Positions 21,764-32,461 of a DNA stretch of 64,000 nucleotides are shown in pieces (position 1 is the first letter of the stretch; each line of letters begins with the position of its first letter). This stretch comes from Nitrososphaeraceae archaeon. GTDB lineage: Archaea; Thermoproteota; Nitrososphaeria; Nitrososphaerales; Nitrososphaeraceae. Under the pieces are notes generated by a model. It did not search any database and had not been told where the DNA came from. It worked only from the letters and a program-made list of their open reading frames with translations. Location: contig JALDRC010000007.1 of assembly GCA_031316115.1 (NCBI GenBank), positions 98,182-162,181 on the forward strand. The letters run 5' to 3'. The position numbers were made by a program, and so were the translations under genes.

Positions 21764-22137
21764 TTTGTAATCATCTCAATTGTGAAAATGCTCAACTCTT
21801 TGACGTAATTTCTATATAATTATTAATGGTTTTAAGATAGATGATAGCATAAATTGATATATTTTTAGTATTTTTTATTTTGCTTTTTTACTATCTTTTT
21901 CTTTAGCGATGAAGAACCACCAGACTTTCAGTATGCTATTCAGAATAACCTATATGATCGGGATGGGAAGTAGTTTTAAATTCTAAAATTCTGATACGGA
22001 ATATTTAGTTACTTTCTTCTAGTTTAATATCACAACGGAAACCATGTCCAAAGATAAAAATGAAAAGAGCGAGAATATCCGAAAAATCGGACAAAACAAT
22101 CAGTAGTAATGTTCTCTTACGTTTGTAAATAATAACA

Positions 22138-23640
22138 TTACCTTATTATCTGAACTGGAGGAATCTTATATTCTCCATTCAATACTATGTCTTCTGGAAT
22201 ATACATTCTCAACATCAGATTGAAATCATCAGATGGAGCTGGAAGCCAGTTAGAATCCCTATCTTTTCCAGGATTATCATGTTGAATGTAAATGTCAAGT
22301 GAACCATCTAAATTGTACTGTAGTCCAGCAGTCCGGTCGCCTATAGCATAACGATTTAATGGATTATCCTCAAAGTAGGATTTTGAATTGTACATGGTTA
22401 CTGACCAGAATGCTTTGACAGGTGGTAGGTTATCATTATCAAAATGTAGCACATATTTTTGACTTCCCTTGAGAGGATTTCCGCTACCGTCAACATATGC
22501 CTTGGAATAAACGGCCTCTTCCGGAGAATTCTGTGCAATAGAATCCTTTGCTATTGCTGCTCTTAAAAGATAATCAGTACCGAAATTACCACTCTTTAAA
22601 TTAAATGTCCATCCATTGATTAGGTTGGTACCGTGTTTTACCTTCTCATCTATTAACTTTTCACCTTCAATTATTCCCTGTTTCAATGCATTCAAAATAG
22701 TTTGATTCTGTGTATCGAAAGGTTTCATATTTGGTCCTATACCAATTGTCTTAAACTTTGCAACTATATTAGAATCATATGAACAAGGAGGATCTGAAGC
22801 CATATCTTTACTTATCTCATCGAAAATTCCTGGTCCTGTAGTTGGAACCTTATCTGGTTGTGGTGAAACGGGAGCAGATACCGATGAAGATGATGTTGAT
22901 GATTGATTTTCATTATTTAAAGGATATAAATTGAGCATATCTTGTATCTTGTTAACATTGTTTTCATCTTGAGTACCATTTACCAATATGCGATTTACAA
23001 GCCACATCGTATTGGTAGGAGATTTTACTTCAGTCATATTAGACGGAACAGTACCATTCCAATTAGGTCCGCTTATCAGATAAGTGCCACCTGATGTTAC
23101 ATTAGTGCGACTTCCAATAAACATGAAATTGTTACTATATGCATCCATAAATTGAAATGTGTAATATCTATCTGGAATAGGTGGAATCTCCAGAACAAGT
23201 GGCTCATCATTCAATTTAATCAAAGCACGACTATACAGAGTATCTACATTAGGATTTACAACATCTGTAAAACTTGCATTTATTAAATTGCGAACAGGAG
23301 TAAATGTATTTAGAGGTCCTCTGGCAACTCCAGGTGGAGTATTGGGATCTGTACCGAAATCAACAGCCCTATTTGTTATGACAAGGGGATAACCCCAAAT
23401 ATAAGCAAGAGTTGCAATGTCAGTGGGGTCATTGGACTCTTCTAGTTGTTTCATCTGTTCATTAAAATTAACTTGCGTGTCTGATTGAGAAATGGAAGAT
23501 ATATTTGTAGCTGACGGATCTCTGGCATATGAATTATGTATTGGCATGGGTTGAAAAATGAGCAAGAATACAACGATAAAAATTGATGATAAGCAAAATA
23601 ACCTAGTGATTCTAGATGATGCAAAATTTAGAAAATACAT
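22138..23640 (-). CDS. Secreted DUF1254/DUF1214 domain protein
   Basis: 500 aa with signal peptide; IATLAYIWGYPLVITNRAVDF, NVDTLYSRALIKLNDEPLVLEIPPIPDRYYTFQFMDAY, FWSVTMYNSKSYF. Confidence 0.88.
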   Translation of the reverse strand: MYFLNFASSRITRLFCLSSIFIVVFLLIFQPMPIHNSYARDPSATNISSISQSDTQVNFNEQMKQLEESNDPTDIATLAYIWGYPLVITNRAVDFGTDPNTPPGVARGPLNTFTPVRNLINASFTDVVNPNVDTLYSRALIKLNDEPLVLEIPPIPDRYYTFQFMDAYSNNFMFIGSRTNVTSGGTYLISGPNWNGTVPSNMTEVKSPTNTMWLVNRILVNGTQDENNVNKIQDMLNLYPLNNENQSSTSSSSVSAPVSPQPDKVPTTGPGIFDEISKDMASDPPCSYDSNIVAKFKTIGIGPNMKPFDTQNQTILNALKQGIIEGEKLIDEKVKHGTNLINGWTFNLKSGNFGTDYLLRAAIAKDSIAQNSPEEAVYSKAYVDGSGNPLKGSQKYVLHFDNDNLPPVKAFWSVTMYNSKSYFEDNPLNRYAIGDRTAGLQYNLDGSLDIYIQHDNPGKDRDSNWLPAPSDDFNLMLRMYIPEDIVLNGEYKIPPVQIIR

Positions 23641-23659
23641 GTGCGTGGATATTTATTTA

Positions 23660-23925
23660 CTGTATTTAAGGATTATGCAAAATATGGAAAACATACTGTT
23701 TATACCGATGGTGGACCTAGTATGATCAAGCATGCAATGTAATTGGATTAAAACACTATTTACATTCTTCAATAGAAAAATTTGATGGAAAGGTTTAACC
23801 AGTACCTGAAAGACAGAATAGAAAGTTTTGATGATTACTATCCTTGTATCAAAGAAAATTGTAATCTCTTTCCTGTATATAACTGGATACAATACTTTGT
23901 ATCTATGTATAATGATACTATAACC
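23660..23925 (+). pseudogene. Decayed IS6-like transposase (C-terminal half), left part of an older copy split by a younger IS
   Basis: + strand reads YGKHTVYTDGG...KHYLHSS...DRIESFDDYYPC...NCNLFPVYNWIQYFVSMYNDT with frame disruptions. Confidence 0.8.
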
Positions 23926-24646
23926 GGCTCTGTTAAGATAAGATAATATTCACCTCCTTTAACCAAAAATTATTGTTATTATTTGTTATTACATCGTTAT
24001 ACATAGAAGTAAAGAATTGTATCCAGTTATGAACATGAAATAGATTACATTCAATTTGCTTACAAGGATAGTAATCATCAAATGATTCAATTCTATCTTT
24101 AAAATACTGGTTTGCTCTTTCCATCAAACTTTTTTCTATTGAAGAATGTAGATAGTGTTTTAATTCAATTACATGACACGCTTCCTCGTACCATGTACCG
24201 CCATCTGTATAGACAGTATGTTTTCCATATTTTGTAACTAATGATCTAATGAATTTTTCTGCAACAAGCATGTTTCTCTCTTCAGAAATATAGATTCCAA
24301 GCACCGAAGAGTTAATTGGTTCTATACATATCCATAACCAAAAATGTTGACTACCAATCTGAATAATTGTTTCATCTATAATAAAAGCAGTTACTCTTTT
24401 TCTTTTGTAGATCTGACAGGAACCAAACCTTTGTATCCAATTCCAAACAGAAACATGACTCCTTTTATCATCTCTAAATACTACTAATGCTTTAGATGTA
24501 CTGCGTAGGCTCAAACCAAGAAAGTACAGATAAAGAGAATACATTACAATAAAAGAAGCTGTTCTATTTCTTTCAAATTTGATTTGATTCATACGATAAA
24601 TATAAAGTTCTTAGCTATAGCTGTTTCTGCTTAAGTTAACAGAACC
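23926..24646 (-). mobile_element. IS6-like insertion sequence, copy 1 (721 bp), nested in an older copy
   Basis: TIR ggctctgttaa / ttaacagaacc; 8-bp target duplication ctataacc at 23918-23925 and 24647-24654. Confidence 0.92.
23933..24592 (-). CDS. IS6-like DDE transposase
   Basis: 219 aa; identical to the protein at 59237-59896; FIIDETIIQIG, YTDGGTWYEEA. Confidence 0.9.
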   Translation of the reverse strand: MNQIKFERNRTASFIVMYSLYLYFLGLSLRSTSKALVVFRDDKRSHVSVWNWIQRFGSCQIYKRKRVTAFIIDETIIQIGSQHFWLWICIEPINSSVLGIYISEERNMLVAEKFIRSLVTKYGKHTVYTDGGTWYEEACHVIELKHYLHSSIEKSLMERANQYFKDRIESFDDYYPCKQIECNLFHVHNWIQFFTSMYNDVITNNNNNFWLKEVNIILS

Positions 24647-24654
24647 CTATAACC

Positions 24655-24700
24655 AATAAAAGTAATTTTGAGTTAGATAAGGAGGTGAATATTATCTTAA
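24655..24700 (+). pseudogene. Right remnant of the older IS6-like copy
   Basis: aataaaagtaattttgagttagataaggaggtgaatattatctta continues the split copy at 23660-23925. Confidence 0.75.
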
Positions 24701-25079
24701 ATCAGTACCCATACATGCATTCTCACCGATTATTTGTTGCAAAATGTTTATGAACCCTGGATTTTAATAAGGGAGTATATTAAAGGAAAATCCTCGATAA
24801 AAATTTTTAAATCAATTGAAAATTCTATCTAATTTGATACCAATCAAAAGCTTCGATATTTGGGTATATTATTCAAAATGAATTAAAAGAGTTATAATTT
24901 CCACCCATGTCTACTACTAAGTACAATAGAATAAATTATCTTGATTTGTACGATAGGAGATTAAAAGATATACAATAAAATTTAAGAAATTCTAAATAGA
25001 AATGTTCAATTAACCAAATATCACAAACCACATTTTGTATTCCAAAACCATTTAATATTATTAAACATAAATTAGTTGA

Positions 25080-25694
25080 TTAGAATACTCCATCATCTCG
25101 TAATACATCTTGATTCTCCTCTGATAATGGATCATCATCTCGTAATACATCTTGATTCTCCTCTGATAATGGATCATCATCTCGTAATACATCTCTGTTA
25201 TCATAATTACATTGGTCATCATCCTGTGATATTTCTTGATTGATCTCTGCTGATTCATTATTTTGATCGTCATCCTCGTCATAGACATCTGCAGCATAAA
25301 CCCCGATATTTGCAAAATTTGTAATCTCAATACCAAGTTCTTTTTGCAATTTTTGTATTCTTTCTGCATACATTATTTGATTCTTCAGATCAATTCTACT
25401 CCGTGATATATTAAATCCAATCCAACATTTCTGCAAGGCTCCCCATGTTTCCATATCTGTATAGCCAGACTCTAATAATCTACCATATTTACTTACATGT
25501 TTAATATTATGTAAAATTCGCTGTATTGGATTTATATTGTATTTTTTATTAAAATGATAAAATTTATACTTGTTTAGTCCATATTTGTATGGATATCGTC
25601 CATATTTCGACATTATAATACAGAGGTTGTATAGAAAAAAATGATTTAAATGTTGACAGGACAGGAGATATTTTTTATTATCTAAGATGATCAC
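25080..25694 (-). CDS. Hypothetical protein with acidic C-terminal 14-aa tandem repeats
   Basis: 204 aa; ends DVLRDDDPLSEENQDVLRDDDPLSEENQDVLRDDGVF; central part paralogous to ORF 61348-61593. Confidence 0.6.
   Translation of the reverse strand: MIILDNKKYLLSCQHLNHFFLYNLCIIMSKYGRYPYKYGLNKYKFYHFNKKYNINPIQRILHNIKHVSKYGRLLESGYTDMETWGALQKCWIGFNISRSRIDLKNQIMYAERIQKLQKELGIEITNFANIGVYAADVYDEDDDQNNESAEINQEISQDDDQCNYDNRDVLRDDDPLSEENQDVLRDDDPLSEENQDVLRDDGVF
25091..25194. repeat. Tandem 42-bp repeat (2 full copies plus partial)
   Basis: catcatctcgtaatacatcttgattctcctctgataatggat at 25091-25132 and 25133-25174, partial from 25175. Confidence 0.95.
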
Positions 25695-25855
25695 TTGAAA
25701 AAAGATTGGTATATTTTTATAATTGTATAAAAAAGAATAATGATCTTTAAATGATTTGGTTTATTTTCCAAAGGTAACACAGGAATAATCCGTATTTCCA
25801 TTGTGACAGTTATATATGGGTAGAATGAAAAAAGATGGAAACAAAAAGATAAACT

Positions 25856-26075
25856 GGATTATGATAAAGATCACCAACACAGCATCAAGAAATGATGTAA
25901 GATTAAAGAAATACTACACAAGGATATCAAAAAGACACGGACACCATTTAGCAATAACTCGTGTTGCAAACAAAATGAAAGGATAATCTGGACTATGCTA
26001 ACATACAAACAATTGTATAACCAAAGAAAAAGTGAACTGTATGAAAGAAAAATTAAGAGGATCCAGAAGTAACAT
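25856..26075 (+). pseudogene. Degenerate IS110-like transposase C-terminal fragment
   Basis: RLKKYYTRISKRHGHHLAITRVANKM then frameshift to IWTMLTYKQLYNQRKSELYERK, resembling the IS110 C-terminus. Confidence 0.65.
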
Positions 26076-26760
26076 AATATGATACATTACTGTACCATAC
26101 TCAGATAAAGTATCAAACAGGAAAGAGCAGTTATACTTGGATAAATGATATGTTCAGAGATGACTTTTACATAGATTATATATCGAGATGTCTACAACTT
26201 TTTGGCTTATTTTTTAATCCCACTTCTCTTTGGCAAAGATAATATCATATTTTACATTTATTATAAAAAGTAATCTTTCAGTTACCTTTGGATTAGTTTC
26301 CTTCTTGTATAATTTAATCAATTAATTTTTTGAATACACAGTTATATATGACCAAATAAACAGCACAGTAGATATTTTTTACTCTCTCAAATATGATAAT
26401 AATAAAATATGATTAGGAAATATATGCTAATAGGTATAGCTTTAACCAATATATAAAATGCAACCATTTTCTATGATTTTATAGTATCAGAACAATAAAA
26501 TAGTAATGTTAAGCTCTACAAGATTATCCTATATCAAAGTTAAATGTCTGTATAACAGATATTTAAGTTATAAAGACTTTTATAATATAACAAAAAATAA
26601 CATAATAGCATATTTATAGCAAATTTAAAATCAAAAAAAAAACAGCGGAAGAAAATCCTACTGATAAATGAATTGGAACATACAATACAAGCCAGATAAC
26701 ATTAAGTAAATTTTTTAGATGTTTTTATAATAGAATGTAATGAAAAAATAGATTTGGCTG

Positions 26761-27786
26761 TCATTTTTCTGCTTGTAGTTTTTTCTGTAGATCATATTGC
26801 CATTCAAACATTGAAATACTGTTTGTCATCCTATCAGTAGTATTATTATTATCATCTACTATTATTTTTCCCATATTTCCTTTTTCTTCTTGTATTCCAT
26901 GACTATGAAATAGATAAGTTCCAGGATATTTCCATTTTGCTTCAATTATTACAGCATCACCTGGTGAAATTGGAATAGTCTGTGCATTATATGGTTGATT
27001 TGATAACAAACCTGAGGGATATACCTTGAAAATAGTGCTATGCAAATGTAATGGCGCTGCTATAGTACTACCTACATTTATTGCATAAATCCTTAATAAA
27101 TCAGTCTGATTGAACTCAATAGGATTATTCAGATATTGATAGGAATATCCATTTATTGGATATACATCTGCAATAAACTTTGTAAGATCATTTGCATCGG
27201 TACTAAATTCACTAAATACCATGTAATATTCTTTTGCAGGTTTCAAAGGTACTTTTGGATCTACTACCATTATACCATACATGCCCATTCTTATATGTTC
27301 AGAGACAGGCATAGTATGACAATGATACATCAAGGTACCTGCCGGTTCTGCAGTAATGTTATATAGGTATGACTGTCCTGGCATTATAACAGGTAGAACT
27401 CCATCATTTTTATCATTATGAATTCCATGAAAATGTAATGTATGAGGATATGTACTATTATTTCTAAATTCAATTGTGACTTTATCATCTTCAGTAAATC
27501 GTAATGGTGGTCCTGGTACTGTATTGTTAAAAGCCCATGCTTTGACCTCATCACCTGGACCTATCTCTAATTCTACATCTGTTACATTTATAATTATTTT
27601 TTTATCTGGAATAAACAAAGTATTTCCTTCATCTTTTAATTCCTTATTCATAATATTACTAATTGTTTGATTTTTTTCTTCTTCCTGTGAATCTATTTTA
27701 GGTACTTGTACCATCGTGATAAAAACAAAGACAACAATAACAAAACCCAATAACGAATTTTTGAAAATTGTTTTAAATTCGTTCAT
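26761..27786 (-). CDS. Two-domain multicopper oxidase (NirK-like cupredoxin protein), exported/anchored
   Basis: 341 aa; HFHGIHNDKNDG, MYHCHTMPVSEHIRMGMYG, HLHSTIF, YLFHSHGIQEEKGNMG copper ligand motifs. Confidence 0.85.
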   Translation of the reverse strand: MNEFKTIFKNSLLGFVIVVFVFITMVQVPKIDSQEEEKNQTISNIMNKELKDEGNTLFIPDKKIIINVTDVELEIGPGDEVKAWAFNNTVPGPPLRFTEDDKVTIEFRNNSTYPHTLHFHGIHNDKNDGVLPVIMPGQSYLYNITAEPAGTLMYHCHTMPVSEHIRMGMYGIMVVDPKVPLKPAKEYYMVFSEFSTDANDLTKFIADVYPINGYSYQYLNNPIEFNQTDLLRIYAINVGSTIAAPLHLHSTIFKVYPSGLLSNQPYNAQTIPISPGDAVIIEAKWKYPGTYLFHSHGIQEEKGNMGKIIVDDNNNTTDRMTNSISMFEWQYDLQKKLQAEK

Positions 27787-27793
27787 TTTCTTT

Positions 27794-28345
27794 TCACCTT
27801 ATAACAAAATTTTCATTATAATATGATGTGTTATGATCTATTTTATACATCATTATTGATGTAGTATCAATATCTATGATTATATTTATTCCAACATCTA
27901 CAATTTTTGACTTTGCTATCTCATATTTTACATTTTCTTTATTATCCATTATTATTATTTGTTCATCAGTTTCTTTGAATACATATCCAATATAGTAGTC
28001 ATTTCTTGTTTTTACCATTTTGTTCACTAATGAATTGTAGTAATACTTTTCTTCATATTGATATAAATTTGGATTTGTTATACTTTGCCATGATATAAAA
28101 CTTTCATTACTACTTGTGGGTAATGGTGCATCTTTATCTATAGTATAACTATCTTCAATCTCTTGTAGATTCATGTCAATCAAGATATCGTTATTTACTA
28201 TCTTTATTTTCCATACAGGTATATCGTATCTTTTGTTTCTCTTGCCACATACTACTATTTGATTTTTAGTCTCTTTTACAACATGACCTATGTCCATATA
28301 ATCAAGCGAAGAGACATTTCTGTTAACGTACTTTACATATGTCAT
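27794..28345 (-). CDS. Hypothetical protein with two tandem copies of a small beta-rich (PRC/DUF2171-like) domain
   Basis: 183 aa; YVNRNVSSLDYMDIGHVVKETKNQIVV... parallels MVKTRNDYYIGYVFKETDEQIII... Confidence 0.55.
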   Translation of the reverse strand: MTYVKYVNRNVSSLDYMDIGHVVKETKNQIVVCGKRNKRYDIPVWKIKIVNNDILIDMNLQEIEDSYTIDKDAPLPTSSNESFISWQSITNPNLYQYEEKYYYNSLVNKMVKTRNDYYIGYVFKETDEQIIIMDNKENVKYEIAKSKIVDVGINIIIDIDTTSIMMYKIDHNTSYYNENFVIR

Positions 28346-28504
28346 TACAACGTATTGATAACAATGTATTGTACTTAATTCCTTTTTAGCAAAATTGCTG
28401 ATTATATAACGATGTTATGAAATATTATATAATTTGATGAGAATACGAATAAAACTAGTAAAGTAAATATCATATAAACAATAACAGTATATATCGAATT
28501 TGTT

Positions 28505-29368
28505 TTGATTAATAATGAGAATTACAAAACATCTAATCATGATAATTATTATTCCATGTTTGATGAAACTGAAGATGTATTCACATCATTAGCCAATTCA
28601 CAAAGATTAGCAATTTTACACATGCTATCCAAAAAAAAGATGATTTTATCCTCTCTTTCAAAAGAACTGAATGTTACAGTTCAGGAAATACATCGTAACT
28701 TAAATAAACTAATGCATTCCAATTTAGTTGAAAAAGATTCAAATAATTATTTTTCCCTAACTGTTTTTGGCAATATGTTAATTAAAAATATATCATCAAT
28801 TAATTACCTTTCTAAAAATAGAAAATATTTTTCAGAACATGATTTTTATGATATTCCTACAAAATTTATTCACAGAATAGGAGCCTTAGAAATTTGTGAT
28901 TTCATAACTGGTTTTGTAGCAGTTATAGAGTACATAAAAAGAATGTATTATAATTCTAAAGAATATGTATATAGTATATTACCTCAAGTTCCTCTGGACT
29001 TGATACATACAGTCATTCCATTAGTAAAACAAAAGAGGATAATTAAACTAAAGCATATTCTTCCTATAGATGCTTTAATTCCCAAGATAAGTGAGGAATT
29101 TTTAATAAAAGAAGGTTCTAATGAATTAATAAAAGAAGGGAGAATAGAAAGAAGAATGGTAAGAAAATCATATATCGGAGTTATTCTAACCGACAACCAA
29201 GCAGCAGTGATGTTTCCAACCAAAGAAGGACAAACTGATATGAATTTTATGTTTTGTAATCATGTTTCTGATGATAATGGATTATTTCATGAATGGTGTC
29301 TGGATTATTTTTCGTATATCTGGAATAGTGCTAGAACATTTGATGAAGATAAACTCAAAAAAGTATGA
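28505..29368 (+). CDS. HTH transcriptional regulator (FilR1/DUF1724-like, ArsR-type wHTH)
   Basis: 287 aa; EDVFTSLANSQRLAILHMLSKKKMILSSLSKELNVTVQEIHRNLNKLMHSNLVEKD plus sensor-like C-terminus. Confidence 0.8.
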   Translation: MINNENYKTSNHDNYYSMFDETEDVFTSLANSQRLAILHMLSKKKMILSSLSKELNVTVQEIHRNLNKLMHSNLVEKDSNNYFSLTVFGNMLIKNISSINYLSKNRKYFSEHDFYDIPTKFIHRIGALEICDFITGFVAVIEYIKRMYYNSKEYVYSILPQVPLDLIHTVIPLVKQKRIIKLKHILPIDALIPKISEEFLIKEGSNELIKEGRIERRMVRKSYIGVILTDNQAAVMFPTKEGQTDMNFMFCNHVSDDNGLFHEWCLDYFSYIWNSARTFDEDKLKKV

Positions 29369-30004
29369 TTACATTTTCTAAAATGAATGTATATCTTAAA
29401 ACATAAATAAATAAAAGTAGTCGATTAAGTGTATGATTATTTGATTTATTGATTTTATATTTATTTTATCGATTTCTAAAAAGAGAATTAATATCTATTT
29501 TACATGAAATAAATATATAATATCAGTTAAATTTGCAGTAGTCCCTGATGATGTAAGAGACACCACAGGAGTTACCCGTACATTATAAAACACTATATAA
29601 TCTCCAAGAGGTAATGATTTTAGAAAAATAAACCATACATAGTCATCAGCATGAAAGGTTCCATTTAAAGTAAAAGTTTGAGGATCTTCTATGGCAATAA
29701 GGTTGAATTACTTCAATTCACTAAAATTTTTTAAGAGAATTTATCTTATAATCTAGCGACCTCTACTAAAGACATTTTCACATACAGTTTAGCTATAGAG
29801 TTTAACTATAGGCTCTACATCAATAATATTAATAATAATATTATTTTTTATTATTCGACTAGCAAAATAGGAATACAAATCAAATATTTATTTGTCAAAC
29901 AGATTTCTAATCTATTACTCGTGATAATTGAACATAAACCAGTAGATACAAGAAAGAGGTTCGAATCCGACAATCCTTTTCATCTATAGATTCAAATGTT
30001 ATTT

Positions 30005-30236
30005 TGATTGTTTTCTTTCTATTTCCTGAATTCTTTCAGTTAAAATTAGCAATTGATCGGATAAATAAGCTAATGAATCTTCTTTTACCTTGTCATTTTC
30101 TCTTAATAATTGATTAATTAATTATAATTCATCTCTTGTTTGTAAATCAATGACTTGTCTTTCTATTTGTGGAATATTTAGAAAAGTTAGATATTTCTCA
30201 ATTTCCTCGAATATTTCTAATTTTTCATCTCTCATA
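30005..30236 (-). pseudogene. Small coiled-coil ORF interrupted by one in-frame TAA
   Basis: MRDEKLEIFEEIEKYLTFLNIPQIERQVIDLQTRDEL*LINQLLRENDKVKEDSLAYLSDQLLILTERIQEIERK. Confidence 0.5.
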
Positions 30237-30328
30237 ATACATCATAATAACAAAAAATAGAAAAAATGTCTGAAAAATGTTTCATAACATTAATTTAATC
30301 TAACTAACACAAATTTAATACAAATATT

Positions 30329-30496
30329 ATGAATATTATAAAAATAGGAAAAGAAACTAAATGTCCTATTTGTAAAAAGAAATTCATTGAACATTCAGAA
30401 TTGCAGGACAAAATATGTAAAATGATCACAATCAAGCAATTTGCAAACAACTCCCCAGGTTTTGATGTTCAACACAGACCTTTCTTTGAAGATTGA
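30329..30496 (+). CDS. Small zinc-finger-like protein (55 aa)
   Basis: MNIIKIGKETKCPICKKKFIEHSELQDKICKMITIKQFANNSPGFDVQHRPFFED; below the ORF-track length cutoff. Confidence 0.45.
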   Translation: MNIIKIGKETKCPICKKKFIEHSELQDKICKMITIKQFANNSPGFDVQHRPFFED

Positions 30497-30974
30497 TTGA
30501 ATATCTATAGTTCTTTAACATTTGTTGTATCTGTTTCTCTTAGTATTAACAGTATAAACCCGTGAATGCAAGAAAATGGTTCGAATCCATCCTGTTACTC
30601 AATATAATACTTGTTTTATAATAAAAATTCCAATCATTCAGATATCAATAATCCTCATAATATTTACAAATTTTTTGAATCTCTGACTATATTCAAACGA
30701 TAAAGTCCAGAAATAAACCCTCAAGGTTCGAATTCTAATCTATTCTACTTCTAAAATAAATATTGCAGCCTACAATTACAGTAAAAAAGTAAATTAATCA
30801 TCAATTCAAAAATAATAGTTAACAATTGTAAAGTAAATAGCGAATTTATTTATTTGGTTTTTCTAAATCTTCTAGAATTTAAAAGATAAACACTAGAACC
30901 TGAAAACTAAGATTGAAAATTTACTAGGCATAAATAAAAGATTATTTAACAAGATCCACAAACAGCATATTCAA

Positions 30975-31553
30975 TTGGAATTTCCATTACAAAAACCACC
31001 AACAATATCATTACGTGCAAACATATGGATCGTTATTCCAATTGTTGCCTTGATTATAGCGATAACGACTGCTAATCTTCTGCTTTTAAATTACGTTCAC
31101 GTATTTACTTCAATCTTATGGACTGGAACAGATATCTTTATGGCTTTCCTCCTAGGACCCATACTTAGAAAGGTAAGTCTTTCAACACGTAAGGAAATCG
31201 TCTCATGGCTTATGCCAAAAATGGTTTTTTATATGCCAACTGTAGCATCTGTTACAACTACTGCAGGTTACTTTCTTGCATCAAAGATGGGTTTGATTAC
31301 TCTTGAATCTCCAATCGTATACTGGATTACTACAGTATTAATTATTGTCACAGTAATGCTTGTTCAAGGCCTTGGGATTCTTCTTCCTACTAATATTAGA
31401 GTATATTATGAGTTAAGGAAAAAGGAACCAGATATGACCAAAATTCAGAGACTTATGCATAGATATGTAAAAGTTGTTGCTACTCAGGCAATTCTTCAGT
31501 TTGTAATAATATTTATAATGGCAAACTTTGCTACTGGATATTTTTTTAGATAA
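30975..31553 (+). CDS. Multi-pass membrane protein (CopD/DUF2269-like)
   Basis: 192 aa with four or more TM helices; NYVHVFTSILWTGTDIFMAFLLGPILR. Confidence 0.65.
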   Translation: MEFPLQKPPTISLRANIWIVIPIVALIIAITTANLLLLNYVHVFTSILWTGTDIFMAFLLGPILRKVSLSTRKEIVSWLMPKMVFYMPTVASVTTTAGYFLASKMGLITLESPIVYWITTVLIIVTVMLVQGLGILLPTNIRVYYELRKKEPDMTKIQRLMHRYVKVVATQAILQFVIIFIMANFATGYFFR

Positions 31554-31910
31554 TTAATAATTAAATAGATAGAAACATTAACTTATTTGAGTATATTTAT
31601 GAGATTATACCAACTAACAAAAATTCGCTTATAAATTATTTTCAATAAATAAGTTTGTTATGCTTAAAAGTCAGATTTTTTTTGAAAGAAAAAATATGCA
31701 AATTTCTGTTATAAAGAATAGAATACATGTTTGATGGATAAGGGTTAGAGTCCCAACTTTTGAGTAGGAAATAACAAAGGTGCACAATAGCCATTCATAA
31801 GATGTAGGTTCTAATCACACTCCATAATTCTATATTCAATATTTTCCTAGAAATATTGAAAAGTATTCAAATGATCAATGAATATGTTTAAAGTTTGAAA
31901 CCAAATCAAT

Positions 31911-32372
31911 CTATTTTTTCAGATTATATTTCTTTATAGATTTTAGATTTATTTTATCTATTTTTAGGGAATCTGGATTTTTAAAAACTTGTCCACAACA
32001 ATATTTCATAGAAAATAATGCCATTTGTTCTAAAATTGGTTGTAATCCCTTACCTTTTTCTGTTAAATAATACTCTATCCTTATAGGAGTTTCGTTATAT
32101 ACTTCCCTTCTTATCAGGCCTTCTCTTTCCATCTCCTTTAGTCTTATAGATAATGTTTTTGGATTTATTTCTTCAATAGAATTTAAAAATTCACTAAATC
32201 TTTTATGCTTTAAGAAGATCATATTACGTATCAACAAAGGAGTAAATTTTTTCCCAATTATATTAAAGGTATTAAAAATTGGACAGCATTTACAATTCAT
32301 ACCATCAATAATTAACTCTTTAGAATCTTTTTCTTGATTCTCATATTTTTCAGATAACTTTTGTTCTATCAA
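31911..32372 (-). CDS. HxlR family transcriptional regulator
   Basis: CCPIFNTFNIIGKKFTPLLIRNMIFLKHKRFSEFLNSIEEINPKTLSIRLKEMEREGLIRREVYNETPIRIEYYLTEKG. Confidence 0.9.
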   Translation of the reverse strand: MIEQKLSEKYENQEKDSKELIIDGMNCKCCPIFNTFNIIGKKFTPLLIRNMIFLKHKRFSEFLNSIEEINPKTLSIRLKEMEREGLIRREVYNETPIRIEYYLTEKGKGLQPILEQMALFSMKYCCGQVFKNPDSLKIDKINLKSIKKYNLKK

Positions 32373-32461
32373 CTTACTTTTTATTCACTATATTACCAGG
32401 TTATCCCTTACTAATTTAAATACTTACCTTTCTATAGTATATAACACAAGGTAATTGAGAA

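Noticed and set aside
25061-25369. 102-aa ORF rich in Met/Tyr (KMYYEMMIHYQRR repeats)
   Set aside because: Alternative-frame reading of the same 42-bp DNA repeats; the 25080-25694 frame has the family paralog and is preferred.
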